NCBI GenBank assembly: GCA_021161885.1
Contig: JAGGZS010000324.1
Span: 1-26,747 of the forward strand
Source of the DNA: a bacterium
Lineage (GTDB): Bacteria > Auribacterota > Auribacteria > Auribacterales > Auribacteraceae
DNA length: 26,747 nucleotides
Direction: 5' to 3'
The translations under genes were made by a program, and so were the position numbers. Position 1 is the first letter of the stretch. Every line of letters begins with the position of its first letter. Below the pieces are notes generated by a model. That model did no database searches and was not told where the DNA came from. It saw only the letters and a list, made by a program, of their open reading frames with translations. Shown here in pieces: positions 9,049-16,894 of this stretch.

Positions 9049-9942
9049 ATGTTTAAGGGATCGTTTGTAGCAATAGTTACTCCATTTAAGGATAACCAAA
9101 TCGATGAAACCGCGTTAAGAAACCTTGTGCGGTTTCATATTGAAAACGGGACAAACGGAATTGTTCCATGTGGAACGACTGGCGAATCGCCCACTTTAAG
9201 TTATGAAGAACATAACCGTGTTGTTGATATTGTAATCGATGAAGCAAAAGGCAAAGTGCCTGTCATAGCCGGAGCCGGTTCTAACAGCACAACCGAAACC
9301 ATAATGTTCACCAAACATGCCAAGGAGGCAGGAGCTGACGGAGTTTTGCTTATCACTCCTTACTACAACAAACCCACTCAAGAAGGATTGTACCAGCATT
9401 TCAAGACCGTAACTGATGAAGTGGATATACCGGTGGTTTTATATAATGTGCCCGGCAGGACAGGAGTTAATTTACTGCCCGATACAGTAGCGAGGTTGTC
9501 TGAAATATCATCCGTTGTCGCTGTTAAAGAAGCCAGCGGATCTATTGACCAAGTATCACAAATACTTGCCAAATGTGATATATGCGTGTTGTCCGGCGAC
9601 GATTCATTGACCCTGCCTATGATATCCGTAGGCGGTAAAGGGGTTATTTCCGTTGTCGCCAATATTTTACCCGGCAGAATGAGCAATCTTGTCAAATCCG
9701 CTCTTTCCGGCGATTATGAAATGGCGAGAAAAATTCATTATGAACTTTATCCGGTATTTAAAAATATGTTTGTGGAAACCAATCCTATACCCGTTAAATA
9801 TTCGTTGTCTGTTATCGGTATGATAAGCTCGGAAATCAGGCTGCCTTTAACAAAAATCAGCGAGGCAAATAAATATAAATTAATGAAGGTATTAACCGAG
9901 TACCCTGAAATAGCTGATAAAATACAATGCTGTACACGGTAA
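9049..9942 (+). CDS. dapA: DapA, 4-hydroxy-tetrahydrodipicolinate synthase
   Basis: Condenses pyruvate with aspartate semialdehyde, the first committed step to diaminopimelate and lysine. TIM-barrel aldolase with Schiff-base Lys160 (VAVKEASG), Tyr132 in LYNVPGRTG and the CGTTGESPTL loop (41-50) with the threonine of the proton relay. Length 297 fits. A strong AAGGAG site precedes the ATG. Its position between dapF and dapB argues against N-acetylneuraminate lyase or other members of the same family. Confidence 0.95.
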   Translation: MFKGSFVAIVTPFKDNQIDETALRNLVRFHIENGTNGIVPCGTTGESPTLSYEEHNRVVDIVIDEAKGKVPVIAGAGSNSTTETIMFTKHAKEAGADGVLLITPYYNKPTQEGLYQHFKTVTDEVDIPVVLYNVPGRTGVNLLPDTVARLSEISSVVAVKEASGSIDQVSQILAKCDICVLSGDDSLTLPMISVGGKGVISVVANILPGRMSNLVKSALSGDYEMARKIHYELYPVFKNMFVETNPIPVKYSLSVIGMISSEIRLPLTKISEANKYKLMKVLTEYPEIADKIQCCTR

Positions 9943-9961
9943 TTTCAAGGAGATTTTTTTG

Positions 9962-10771
9962 ATGATTAGATTAGCTGTTTGTGGCGCCGCCGGCAGAATG
10001 GGCAGAAGAATTCTGTCTGTATCGTCAGCGCAAAAAGATATTTTCACGGTAACCGGCGCAGTGGATATGCCGGATAACCCGTTGCAGGGACAATATATAT
10101 CTGAATTTACCGATTGCCCTAAAACCGATGTAAAACTTACCGGTTCGTTAGAAAAGGTTATAGGCAATGTTGACGCGGTTATCGATTTTTCGTCGCCGCA
10201 ATATACCTTGACTTGCGCCCAAATTTGCCGTACCAGTAAAACCGCTCTCGTTATAGGCACTACCGGCGTTACCGAAGCGCAAATAACGGAACTTAAAAAG
10301 GCAGCTGAAGATATTCCCATAGTTTTATCCCCTAATATGAGTGTGGGCGTAAACCTTTTGTTTAATCTGGTTAAACAAGCAGCTTCCATACTTGACGATG
10401 AATACGATATTGAAATCGTAGAAGCTCACCACAGGTTTAAGAAAGACGCGCCAAGCGGAACGGCAAAACGCATTGCCGAAATAATAGCTCAAGAACGCGC
10501 AATCAACCTTGATATCAATGGGGTTTACGGCAGGAAAGGGATTATCGGTGAACGCAAAAAAGGGGAAATAGGTGTTCACGCTGTTAGATTGGGTAATGTG
10601 GTTGGCGACCATACGGTATCTTTCGCTAATCTCGAAGAAAGAATTGAGCTTACCCATAAAGCTCAATCAAAAGATACTTTCGCTTTAGGTTCGTTGACAG
10701 CAGTACGGTTTATCGAAAAAAAACAAAACGGACTCTATGATATGCAGGATGTTTTAGGGCTGAATAAATAA
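9962..10771 (+). CDS. dapB: DapB, 4-hydroxy-tetrahydrodipicolinate reductase
   Basis: Reduces the DapA product with NAD(P)H to tetrahydrodipicolinate. The N-terminal Rossmann motif is LAVCGAAGRMGRRI, followed by IDFSSP and IGTTG. The catalytic/substrate motif is EAHHRFKKDAPSGTA with His156-His157 and lysines 160-161. I start at ATG 9962 (269 residues), 8 nt after AAGGAGA, rather than the TTG directly before it at 9959. dapL follows after 32 bp. Confidence 0.95.
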   Translation: MIRLAVCGAAGRMGRRILSVSSAQKDIFTVTGAVDMPDNPLQGQYISEFTDCPKTDVKLTGSLEKVIGNVDAVIDFSSPQYTLTCAQICRTSKTALVIGTTGVTEAQITELKKAAEDIPIVLSPNMSVGVNLLFNLVKQAASILDDEYDIEIVEAHHRFKKDAPSGTAKRIAEIIAQERAINLDINGVYGRKGIIGERKKGEIGVHAVRLGNVVGDHTVSFANLEERIELTHKAQSKDTFALGSLTAVRFIEKKQNGLYDMQDVLGLNK

Positions 10772-10803
10772 ATTTATGAAATAAAAGGTACAGGAGATTA
10801 TAA

Positions 10804-11973
10804 ATGAGTTTCACCTCAAATTATACAGATAGAATAAACAAGCTGCCGCCGTATTTGTTTGTTGAAATAGATCGGTTGAAAAATCAATGTTTAGCGCGGG
10901 GCAAAGATATAATCGATCTCGGCATCGGCGATCCGGATATACCTACCGCCTCGGTTATAGTTGAGGCAATGAAGTTTGCCGTGGAAAATCCGGCTTATCA
11001 TAGGTATCCGTCTACAGCGGGAATGATCTCTTTTCGGGAAACAGCTGTAAAATGGTTTGCAAACTGCTTTGGCGCCAAATTTGATCCAGCCGCAGAAGTT
11101 GTCAGTTTAATAGGTTCAAAAGAAGGGATAGGTCATATACCTATGGCATTTATCAATCCGGGGGATATAGCCTTAATACCCGATCCGGGGTATCCGGTTT
11201 ACAGAACAGGTGTTTTGTTCGCCGGCGGTGAACCGTACGTGATGCCTTTGCTTGAAAAAAACAATTTTTTGCCGGATTTATCTAAAATACCGGAAGACGT
11301 GGCTCAAAAAGCCAAACTTATGTTTTTGAATTACCCGAATAACCCAACTGCCGCAATTGCTACAAAACAATTTTTTAAAACAGTAGTTAAATTCGCTAAA
11401 AAATATAAAATAATTGTATGCCACGACGCAGCTTACACGGAAGTTTGTTTCGACGGCTACAGCGCGCCGAGTTTCCTTGAGGCTGAAGGCGCGAAAGATG
11501 TGGGAATCGAATTCCATTCATTATCAAAAACATTTTGTATGACAGGCTGGAGAGTAGGGTTTGCTATCGGCAATAAAGATATAATCGCCGGTTTAGCTAA
11601 AGTGAAATCCAATATGGATTCCGGAGTTTTCCAAGCGATACAGGAAGCAGCTGTCATAGCTCTCACTAAAGGAATCGACGTAGCTGATACTATTTATAAA
11701 GTATTTGAACGGCGCCGTAACGTATTTATAGCCGGACTTCAAAAAGCAGGATTAAAATGCCGTATTCCAAAAGCTACTTTTTATGTATGGATACGCTGTC
11801 CCGAAGGATATAAATCTGCGGATTTATCAAAATTCATTTTAGAAGAAGCGTCTGTTGTTGTTACTCCGGGCAACGGGTTTGGACAGTGCGGCGAAGGTTT
11901 TATCAGAGCGGCTTTGACTGTGCCGGAAGACCGGTTATGCGAGGCAGTGCAGCGAATCGCTAAAATATTATAG
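10804..11973 (+). CDS. dapL: DapL, LL-diaminopimelate aminotransferase
   Basis: Class I/II PLP aminotransferase of 389 residues. Given its place directly after dapB, it most likely converts tetrahydrodipicolinate plus glutamate to LL-diaminopimelate in one step, replacing the acyl-dependent DapD-DapC-DapE route. Visible motifs: DLGIGDPD (38-45), LNYPNNPT (175-182), HDAAY (207-211), PLP lysine Lys242 in HSLSKTFCMTGWRVGF, and the carboxylate-binding Arg368. No dapD, dapC or dapE is in the window, and with this gene the neighbours form a closed pathway. A general aspartate/aromatic aminotransferase with the same fold is the alternative; context is the main argument for DapL. Confidence 0.88.
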   Translation: MSFTSNYTDRINKLPPYLFVEIDRLKNQCLARGKDIIDLGIGDPDIPTASVIVEAMKFAVENPAYHRYPSTAGMISFRETAVKWFANCFGAKFDPAAEVVSLIGSKEGIGHIPMAFINPGDIALIPDPGYPVYRTGVLFAGGEPYVMPLLEKNNFLPDLSKIPEDVAQKAKLMFLNYPNNPTAAIATKQFFKTVVKFAKKYKIIVCHDAAYTEVCFDGYSAPSFLEAEGAKDVGIEFHSLSKTFCMTGWRVGFAIGNKDIIAGLAKVKSNMDSGVFQAIQEAAVIALTKGIDVADTIYKVFERRRNVFIAGLQKAGLKCRIPKATFYVWIRCPEGYKSADLSKFILEEASVVVTPGNGFGQCGEGFIRAALTVPEDRLCEAVQRIAKIL

Positions 11974-11985
11974 GATTTTTTTTAT

Positions 11986-12501
11986 ATGAATCATACGGTT
12001 TATTTATCTATCGGATCAAACGTCGGCAACAGGGCGGACAATATTAGAAGAAGCATAGCAAGGCTCAACAACAAAATAGATTGTGTTTTAGAAAATGTCT
12101 CTTCTGTATATAATACTTCCCCGCAAGGATTTGTGTCGGAAAATAATTTTTTGAATATTGCTGTTCAAGTGAGCACTTCCCTTTCTGCGTCCCAATTTTT
12201 GATGAGAATACGTAATATTGAAGACAAGATAGGGCGTAAACGATCTAATAAAACAGGTTATGAGGACCGTGTAATAGATATTGATATTCTTATGTATGAT
12301 GATGTTATAATAGATTCACCAGAGCTTACCCTGCCTCATCCGAAAATACATACTCGGGCGTTTGTAATGGTTCCTTTATGTGAAATCGCCTCCCATGTTG
12401 AACATCCGAAGCTAAAAAAAACCTTTTCAGAAATAATTAAACAACTTGGAGATACTTCTGATTGTTTGAAAAAATCATCGGAGGTAATCAGTTATGAATA
12501 A
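11986..12501 (+). CDS. folK: FolK, 2-amino-4-hydroxy-6-hydroxymethyldihydropteridine pyrophosphokinase
   Basis: Transfers pyrophosphate from ATP to 6-hydroxymethyl-dihydropterin in folate synthesis. The 171-residue protein has the N-terminal YLSIGSNVGNR motif, the magnesium-binding aspartates Asp98 and Asp100 in DRVIDIDILMYDD, and the LPHPKIHTRAFVMVPL segment. It stands alone, without folP or folB fused or adjacent. The 3' end overlaps panB by 8 bp, so it is translated with the pantothenate genes. Confidence 0.95.
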   Translation: MNHTVYLSIGSNVGNRADNIRRSIARLNNKIDCVLENVSSVYNTSPQGFVSENNFLNIAVQVSTSLSASQFLMRIRNIEDKIGRKRSNKTGYEDRVIDIDILMYDDVIIDSPELTLPHPKIHTRAFVMVPLCEIASHVEHPKLKKTFSEIIKQLGDTSDCLKKSSEVISYE

Positions 12502-13297
12502 AAAAAAAATTACGCCGCTTAAACTTATAAAAATGAAACAGGCGGGACAAAAAATTACTGCCCTTACGGCTTACGACTCATTAACCGCCGGATTGCTTGA
12601 CGATTCGGGAATAGATGTAATTCTCGTTGGAGATTCGCTTGCCATGGTGGTTCAGGGTAAAACCAACACTATAACCGTTAGACTTGATGAGATAATATAC
12701 CATAGCAAATGCGTCTCTATAACCAGTCCTAATGCGTTGGTAGTGGCGGATATGCCTTTTTTATCATACCATATAAACAAAGAAGACGCCTTAAGGAATG
12801 CCGGGCGAGCCATTCAGGAAGGCGGGGCGCAAGCGGTTAAAATTGAAGGCGGAAAAGATATGGCGGAGGTGGTATCTAAACTCGTTACGTCAGGTATACC
12901 TGTAATGGGGCATATCGGATTGACCCCTCAGGATATCTTAAAAAGCGGAGGATACTTTGTAAGAGGCAAAGAGGAAAATTCAGCAAAAAAAATCATTGAA
13001 GATGCCAAATCACTCGAACAGGCAGGTGTGTTTTCTATAGTGCTTGAATGTATTCCCAAAGATTTAGCTGAAACTATCACAAAAACTGTATCCGTCCCGA
13101 CTATCAGTATCGGAGCGGGTAAACACTGCGACGGGCAAATTCTCGTAACGCAAGATATGCTGGGGTTGTTTAATAGGTTCAGACCGAAATTTGTAAAACC
13201 TTACGCCAACCTATATGATCAAGCCCGTAAAGCCATAGAAACATATATACAGGAAGTCAAAAACGAAATTTATCCGTCTGACGAACATAGTTATTAA
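12494..13297 (+). CDS. panB: PanB, ketopantoate hydroxymethyltransferase
   Basis: Adds a hydroxymethyl group from methylene-tetrahydrofolate to ketoisovalerate, giving ketopantoate. TIM-barrel protein of 267 residues with TAYDSLTAGLLDDSGIDVILVGDS at the N-terminus in two parts (residues 25-30 and 31-48), VADMPF, AVKIEGG (114-120) and the catalytic-region Glu185 in VLECIP. GAGKHCDGQILV is the usual C-terminal signature. CGGAGG lies 8 nt before ATG 12494, inside the end of folK. The product feeds PanC through PanE, which is not here. Confidence 0.96.
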   Translation: MNKKKITPLKLIKMKQAGQKITALTAYDSLTAGLLDDSGIDVILVGDSLAMVVQGKTNTITVRLDEIIYHSKCVSITSPNALVVADMPFLSYHINKEDALRNAGRAIQEGGAQAVKIEGGKDMAEVVSKLVTSGIPVMGHIGLTPQDILKSGGYFVRGKEENSAKKIIEDAKSLEQAGVFSIVLECIPKDLAETITKTVSVPTISIGAGKHCDGQILVTQDMLGLFNRFRPKFVKPYANLYDQARKAIETYIQEVKNEIYPSDEHSY

Positions 13298-13315
13298 AAA
13301 TTAAAGGTAATTATT

Positions 13316-14158
13316 ATGCAGACTATCGCCGATCCGAATCGGCTTCAAAAATTAATTCTCGATGAAAAACAAAAAAACAAAATTATCGGGTTTGTGCCCA
13401 CTATGGGATATTTACATAAAGGACATCTTCAATTACTGCGGACAGCACGGTCTCAATGCGATATTCTTGTATTAAGCATTTTTGTCAATCCAACCCAGTT
13501 TGGCAAAAACGAAGACCTTGGCAGGTACCCGAAAAATATTGACGCGGATATGGAACTTGCTGAGCGGGAAAAGGTGGATATTGTCTTTTTTCCCTCAACA
13601 AAAACAATGTATCCAGATAACTTTTCTACTTATGTTGAGGAAAAATCCATATCCAAACTCTGGTGCGGGGCAAAACGTCCAGGGCATTTTAAAGGAGTAG
13701 CCACGGTAGTCCTTAAACTTTTTAATATCGTTCAGCCGGATATTGCTGTTTTTGGAGAAAAAGATTACCAGCAAAGTTTAATTATCAGAAAAATGGTCAA
13801 AGATTTTAATATGCCGATAGAAATACTTACCTGCCCGATAGTTAGAGAAAACGACGGGCTTGCTTTAAGTTCTCGGAACACATATTTATCGCCGGAAGAA
13901 CGCTCTTGCGCGCTTCTTCTTAAAAAAGCCTTGGATTACGCTTGCGACAGGTTCTATAAAGGTGTCCGCGAAGCCGATCTCATTAAATCGGGTATGGAAA
14001 ACATTCTTTTAAATGGTAACTGCGCTCGTATTGATTATATTGCCTGTGTAAACAATGATACCCTTGAACCTAAAAAAATATTAGATAGCGCAGACAGAAT
14101 TTTGCTTGCCGTTTATATCGGAAAAACCCGCCTGATTGATAACTGCCAACTGCCATAA
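13316..14158 (+). CDS. panC: PanC, pantothenate synthetase
   Basis: ATP-dependent ligation of pantoate and beta-alanine. It carries the adenylating HxGH motif (His34, His37) in PTMGYLHKGHL, FVNPTQFG, the FGEKDYQQ segment and the LSSRNTYLSPEER motif. 280 residues is standard. It is the last gene of the + strand biosynthetic run. PanD (beta-alanine source) is not in the window. A 36 bp gap separates it from the promoter of the B12 operon; I see no convincing terminator in the gap, only a 5 bp hairpin without a T-run. Confidence 0.96.
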   Translation: MQTIADPNRLQKLILDEKQKNKIIGFVPTMGYLHKGHLQLLRTARSQCDILVLSIFVNPTQFGKNEDLGRYPKNIDADMELAEREKVDIVFFPSTKTMYPDNFSTYVEEKSISKLWCGAKRPGHFKGVATVVLKLFNIVQPDIAVFGEKDYQQSLIIRKMVKDFNMPIEILTCPIVRENDGLALSSRNTYLSPEERSCALLLKKALDYACDRFYKGVREADLIKSGMENILLNGNCARIDYIACVNNDTLEPKKILDSADRILLAVYIGKTRLIDNCQLP

Positions 14159-14194
14159 ATAAGTTGGATAAAAAATCCATTCGTAAAAATTCAT

Positions 14195-14223
14195 TTGACG
14201 GATAATGCTTTTTTCGCTATATT
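14195..14223 (+). promoter_or_regulatory. Sigma-70-type promoter of the B12 uptake operon
   Basis: TTGACG at 14195-14200 and TATATT at 14218-14223 with a 17 bp spacer, the ideal spacing. Predicted start near 14230, about 13 bases before the first riboswitch stem begins. This is the best-looking promoter in the window and implies the btu genes have their own transcript rather than depending only on read-through from panC. Confidence 0.7.
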
Positions 14224-14242
14224 TCACTATATATATAACAGG

Positions 14243-14404
14243 TTTATCAGGTTCACGTTAAGTGATAAAAAGGGAATTCCGTGAAAATCGGGAATGGACC
14301 CGCCGCTGTGAATGGGGACGAACACCTAAATTATCCACTGTCGCTATTGTGATGGGAAGGAAGGCAAGTAGATTGATCCAGAGTCAGAATACCTGCCTGA
14401 TAAA
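14243..14404 (+). promoter_or_regulatory. Cobalamin riboswitch 1 (upstream member of a tandem pair)
   Basis: The conserved cobalamin-riboswitch blocks occur in order: GGGAATTCCGTGAAAATCGGG, shown here in two parts (14272-14281 and what follows), then the ACCCGCCGCTGT core, CCACTG, GGGAAGGAAGGC, and a B12 box AGTCAGAATACCTGCC. The outer stem P1 is visible: TTTATCAGG (14243-14251) pairs with CCTGATAAA (14396-14404). Compared with riboswitch 2 the B12 box has AA where the consensus has GG. It is followed by its own terminator, so it probably controls transcription. Confidence 0.88.
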
Positions 14405-14450
14405 TAATATTTTATTGCTGCTTTCGTGGGTTTAAAGCACCGTGAATTAC

Positions 14451-14485
14451 GATTTGAACGGTAAAAAAGGGTATCCCTCAAATCA
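14451..14485 (+). promoter_or_regulatory. Putative antiterminator of riboswitch 1
   Basis: GATTTGA (14451-14457) is perfectly complementary to TCAAATC (14479-14485), which is part of the 5' arm of the terminator stem, so the two pairings exclude each other. A second hairpin, ACCGT (14439-14443) with ACGGT (14458-14462), would hold GATTTGA in its loop. This gives a plausible switch, but only pairing is seen; no folding energies were computed. Confidence 0.5.
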
Positions 14486-14513
14486 GGCTGAGTTCTGGTT
14501 TGAGTTTTTTTTT
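14477..14513 (+). terminator. Intrinsic terminator after riboswitch 1
   Basis: CTCAAATCAG (14477-14486) pairs with CTGGTTTGAG (14495-14504): ten pairs including one G-T wobble, an 8-base loop, then nine T residues (14505-14513). No gene lies between riboswitch 1 and this terminator, so it is an attenuator for the downstream btuB operon. Confidence 0.85.
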
Positions 14514-14514
14514 G

Positions 14515-14524
14515 AAAGGAGGTG
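14515..14524 (+). other. Orphan Shine-Dalgarno sequence between the two riboswitches
   Basis: AAAGGAGGTG is fully complementary to the conserved 16S rRNA 3' end, directly after the terminator T-run. No ATG follows at normal spacing; the only reading is a GTG inside the motif giving a 7-codon frame. It may be a decayed gene start, a leader peptide or a ribosome-standby site. The rest of 14525-14587 is A/T-rich with no feature I can support. Confidence 0.4.
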
Positions 14525-14587
14525 TTAAAAGAAATTTTTTTATAGCCAAATCAAAATAGATTAAGTATTAAAAAAAAGATTAATTTT

Positions 14588-14732
14588 GGTTTTTTTTAAG
14601 GGAAGTGAGGTGAAAATCCTCCACAGCCCCGCTACTGTAATCGGGACGAACACCGTTTAACGCCACTAGTTGAGAAAACCGGGAAGGCGCGGTTAGTAGG
14701 ACGACCGTAAGTCAGGAGACCTGATAAAAACC
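14588..14732 (+). promoter_or_regulatory. Cobalamin riboswitch 2 (proximal to btuB)
   Basis: Closer to the family consensus than riboswitch 1: GTGAGGTGAAAATCCTCCAC, the CCCCGCTACTGTAATCGGGACG core, given here as CCCCGCTACTGT plus AATCGGGACG, then CCACTAG, CCGGGAAGGCG and a perfect B12 box AGTCAGGAGACCTG (14710-14723). P1 is GGTTTTT (14588-14594) with AAAAACC (14726-14732). No terminator follows before btuB, so it probably acts on translation. The hairpin TTTATCTC/GAGAGAAA (14744-14763, one mismatch) just before the ribosome-binding region is a candidate sequestering element. Confidence 0.92.
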
Positions 14733-14772
14733 GTTTTAACCAATTTATCTCGCGGGAGAGAAAGGTATTAAA

Positions 14773-16827
14773 ATGAAACAATTTTTATTTTTCTTCACAA
14801 TATTATTTAGTTTAAATTTAGTAACCGTGTATGCCGAATCCACATCAACACAAACAAAACAATTATCGAATTTAGATAACGAATCTAAATTGAACCAATC
14901 CCCTGCCCCTGCCGGTTCGGAAATTCGCCGACCGAATTCAATAATTGTATCCGCTACAAAGCTCAACACACCTTATAAAGAGATAGGCAGTGCGGTTACC
15001 GTTATTGATGCGGAACATATTAAAAACACAAAAAAGACAAATGTTATAAATTTATTAGAGGAAGTGCCCGGTTTGACCGTATCACGTAACGGAGTGCATG
15101 GGCAAGTCAGTTCTGTCTTTATACGAGGCGCTGAGTCTGACCATACAATGATGCTTATTGACGGGGTTAAAGTAAACGATCCGGTCAACCCCGCCAGATC
15201 GTTTGATTTCGGCCAGCTTGAAACCACCAATGTTGAAAAAATAGAGGTGCTAAGAGGACCTCAAAGCACCCTGTACGGATCAGACGCCATAGGCGGAGTG
15301 ATAAGGATGCAAACTAAACGCGGTAAAGGTAAACCAAAATTTTATTTTAAATCGGAAGCCGGGTCTTTCAATACGTTCCGCCAAGAAGGCGGGGTGTCCG
15401 GCGGAACGGATCTTTATAATTATTCTTTCGGGATGTCTTATACCAACTCCCAAGGTTATTACTGTGCTACTCATACTAAAGGCAACCGCGAAAAAGACGG
15501 GTTTACAAACACCACCGTATCCACAAGGTTAGGCATAACCCCCTTTGAAAATCTCGATATATCTACTGTCATACGCTACACAAGTTCTAAAATAGAGATC
15601 GACGACAGTGGCGGAAGAGGCGGAGACGACCCGAACCATAACAATTATGTAGATCATTTTATGATCCGGCCAGAGGCTAAACTGACTTTGTTTGACGGAT
15701 TCTATGAACAAATTTTCGGCGTGTCCGTATCAGAATACGACCGCGACGACAAAGATAAACCCGACCCTGCTGATCCGTACATAATAAAAAGTTATTACGA
15801 TTCGTTTATGTATCAGGTGGATTCCCAACATAACTTTTATTTCCCAGAATTTGAAATCTTTAATGTAAAGGTCAACAATATTTTAACCGCGGGCATAGAA
15901 CACGAACAGGAACGGGGCAAATCAAAATACCATTCAACTTCAGCATGGGGTCCTTATACCTCTATTCGTCCCAGCCATACCCTAAATACTTGGAGCTTTT
16001 ATATTCAGGACAAAATAGCCCTCAATGATATGTTTTACACAACTATCGGGGGAAGATGGGACGACCACTCTAAAGCAGGCACATCCGGCACAATCAGGGT
16101 AGTTCCTACTATTTTCATCAAACAAACCGGAACAAAACTTAAATTCTCTTACGGAACCGGATTTAAAGCGCCGACCATATCGCAGTTATACGGGTTCGGG
16201 GCTAACGAAAATCTTGATCCGGAAAAAAGCGAATCTTGGGAAGTGGGGATTGAACAGTACCTCTTCAATAACAGATTCCATTGCGGACTGACTTATTTCC
16301 AGAACAATTTCAAAGACCTTATATGGACCAAAGAAGTGGTTAAATGGACTACTTACGAAAACTTTAATACGGAACGCACAGAATCAAACGGATTAGAACT
16401 GTTCACACATATAGATATTCTTGACAATCTTTATTTCGGGTTTGACTATACTTATATAGAAACCAAAGTCCTTGAAGCAACCAAAGATTATTCTTCACGT
16501 TCAGTGCTTGACAGAACCAAAATGATTCGGCGTCCACAGAATAAAGTGGGGATTCATCTGAACTATAAATTCTGCCAAAATAAAGGCAACCTATATTGTG
16601 AACTTAAATATGTAGGCAAACGAGATGATTTCAGTAATTTCAACACTTATGAACGCGTACACCTTAAGGGGTATACCCTCTTTAACATAACCGGACGCTT
16701 CGATATTACCGACAATATAGAGGTTTACGGCAAACTGCATAATATATTCGACAATTATTATGAAGAAGTTTTAGGATACGATTCACAGCGGTTTTCTTTA
16801 TACGGCGGCATAAAAATTACATTGTAA
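14773..16827 (+). CDS. btuB: BtuB-like TonB-dependent outer-membrane receptor for cobalamin
   Basis: 684-residue outer-membrane receptor. Residues 1-21 are a signal peptide (hydrophobic FLFFFTILFSLNLV core, likely cleavage after VYA). A linker leads to a TonB-box-like SIIVSATK (56-63), the plug domain (about 66-180, with VFIRGAESDHTMMLIDG and VLRGPQSTLYGSDAIGGVI) and a C-terminal beta-barrel of alternating aromatic strands ending at the last residue. Two cobalamin riboswitches upstream and BtuFDC-like genes downstream identify vitamin B12 or a related corrinoid as the substrate. The barrel ends in Leu (GGIKITL) rather than the usual Phe or Trp, but is otherwise complete. AAAGG lies 7 nt before the ATG. 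Confidence 0.92.
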   Translation: MKQFLFFFTILFSLNLVTVYAESTSTQTKQLSNLDNESKLNQSPAPAGSEIRRPNSIIVSATKLNTPYKEIGSAVTVIDAEHIKNTKKTNVINLLEEVPGLTVSRNGVHGQVSSVFIRGAESDHTMMLIDGVKVNDPVNPARSFDFGQLETTNVEKIEVLRGPQSTLYGSDAIGGVIRMQTKRGKGKPKFYFKSEAGSFNTFRQEGGVSGGTDLYNYSFGMSYTNSQGYYCATHTKGNREKDGFTNTTVSTRLGITPFENLDISTVIRYTSSKIEIDDSGGRGGDDPNHNNYVDHFMIRPEAKLTLFDGFYEQIFGVSVSEYDRDDKDKPDPADPYIIKSYYDSFMYQVDSQHNFYFPEFEIFNVKVNNILTAGIEHEQERGKSKYHSTSAWGPYTSIRPSHTLNTWSFYIQDKIALNDMFYTTIGGRWDDHSKAGTSGTIRVVPTIFIKQTGTKLKFSYGTGFKAPTISQLYGFGANENLDPEKSESWEVGIEQYLFNNRFHCGLTYFQNNFKDLIWTKEVVKWTTYENFNTERTESNGLELFTHIDILDNLYFGFDYTYIETKVLEATKDYSSRSVLDRTKMIRRPQNKVGIHLNYKFCQNKGNLYCELKYVGKRDDFSNFNTYERVHLKGYTLFNITGRFDITDNIEVYGKLHNIFDNYYEEVLGYDSQRFSLYGGIKITL

Positions 16828-16837
16828 CCTTTTTATA

Positions 16838-16869
16838 GCGCAGATGATACCGTAAAATATCATCTGCGC
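16838..16869 (+). terminator. Strong hairpin between btuB and tonB
   Basis: A perfect 12 bp inverted repeat: 16838-16849 pairs with 16858-16869, with the 8-base loop CCGTAAAA. It is followed by a T-rich but broken tract (CTTATTATTTATT), so it is either a partial terminator that lowers tonB-btuFDC expression relative to the receptor, or an mRNA-stabilising structure at the btuB 3' end. Confidence 0.6.
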
Positions 16870-16894
16870 CTTATTATTTATTCGGAGACCTATA

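Noticed and set aside
14161..14180. Terminator after panC (TGGAT/ATCCA hairpin)
   Set aside because: Only a 5 bp stem and no T-run follows.
14551..14598. Second terminator before riboswitch 2 (CAAAAT/ATTTTG with a T-run)
   Set aside because: Only six A/T-rich pairs, a long loop, and the T-run belongs to the P1 stem of riboswitch 2.
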